Shown piece by piece: positions 61,226-61,552 of a stretch of DNA of 61,552 nt. Both the position numbers and the translations under genes were made by a program. A model generated the notes under the pieces. It made no database searches. It was not told the DNA's origin and was given only the letters and a program-made list of their open reading frames with translations. Numbering within the stretch: the stretch's first letter is position 1; each line of letters begins with the position of its first letter. The stretch is taken from positions 1-61,552 of the forward strand of contig NZ_ACFY01000004.1 in assembly GCF_000174195.1 (NCBI RefSeq), read 5' to 3'. Origin of the DNA: Roseburia inulinivorans DSM 16841. GTDB taxonomy: Bacteria > Bacillota > Clostridia > Lachnospirales > Lachnospiraceae.

Positions 61226-61552
61226 ATGATAGAACAGCTCATTGCTGAAGCAACCGAATGTGATTTCAAAGTTGCTCTCGAAACAAAAAAGCCAAAAAGC
61301 TGGTTAAAAAGTGTCAGTGCCTTTTCCAATGGAATCGGCGGCACTCTGTTTTTCGGAGTCTCCGATGACCGGGAGCCTATCGGCTTGTCCGATGTTCAAA
61401 AGGATGCTGAAGCGATCAGCCGCTTAATCAAAGAACGTATCACACCATTACCTCAGTTTATCTTAAAACCATTACAGGAAGATGGTAAAAATCTATTAGC
61501 TCTGGAGGTTTCTCCCGGCCGCAGCACCCCATATTATTACAAGGCAGACGGA
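61226..61552 (+). CDS. AlbA_2/Schlafen-like ATP-binding protein, C-terminus cut
   Basis: The first 109 residues of a protein that runs off the window end. AAAGGAGGG precedes the ATG. The segment AFSNGIGGTLFFGVSDDREP and the preceding E-x-DFKVALETKKP are typical of the AlbA_2 domain of putative transcriptional regulators or RNA-binding ATPases. It is divergent to relaxase 2, a common place for such genes in these elements. Function remains open. Confidence 0.8.
   Translation, partial: MIEQLIAEATECDFKVALETKKPKSWLKSVSAFSNGIGGTLFFGVSDDREPIGLSDVQKDAEAISRLIKERITPLPQFILKPLQEDGKNLLALEVSPGRSTPYYYKADG

Overview
The window reads as gut Firmicutes DNA, most like Lachnospiraceae or Ruminococcaceae. It has strong AGGAGG ribosome sites, about 45-50% GC over most of its length, and a Tn1549/CTn-type conjugation gene set (CD1107, CD1108, CD1110, CD1112 and CD1845 families, Maff2, PrgI, PcfB, TTRAP). 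Almost every gene is on the minus strand, so the biological reading order runs from high to low coordinates. Species cannot be assigned from the sequence alone.

Right part (61.5 to 49.2 kb): the tail of one mobile element, ICE/IME B. It holds a divergent AlbA-type gene cut by the window end, a MOBP-like relaxase, a candidate oriT, and a cargo operon made of a small HTH protein, an OmpR response regulator, a histidine kinase and a MacB/FtsX-like ABC transporter. After these come a structured non-coding stretch, a sigma-like regulator, an excisionase and two tandem tyrosine integrases.

Middle part (48.7 to 16.1 kb): the body of a second, nearly complete ICE, ICE A. The order is antirepressor, replication protein, DnaC-like loader, ParB, accessory genes, a frameshifted VirD4, Maff2, a 32-aa relative, VirB6, PrgI, VirB4, NlpC/P60 protein, DUF4315, CD1107, TopB, polyvalent-associated proteins, a 2454-aa methylase/SNF2 protein, MobC, relaxase and candidate oriT. 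Between CD1107 and topB the module carries a GT2 glycosyltransferase fused to a MarR-like domain, degenerate repeats, and an IS1182-family element that has split what looks like domain V of a group II intron.

Left part (15.8 kb to 1): the cargo of ICE A. This is a complete BREX type 1 operon in canonical order (brxA, brxB, brxC, pglX, pglZ, brxL), headed by a small HTH gene and containing one extra small gene between pglX and pglZ. An AT-rich small alarmone synthetase and a truncated cardiolipin synthase follow without a visible terminator.

Recurring themes: both relaxases are followed by the same palindromic element and then by a cargo operon whose first gene encodes the same type of tiny HTH protein, suggesting a shared cargo hotspot. 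The ICE A operon is punctuated by five hairpins that share the octamer TTACATAG. The ICE B response regulator appears to control three promoters of identical geometry, one of which leads into a triple-hairpin RNA with no convincing ORF. All functional statements are from sequence reading only; no database search was run.
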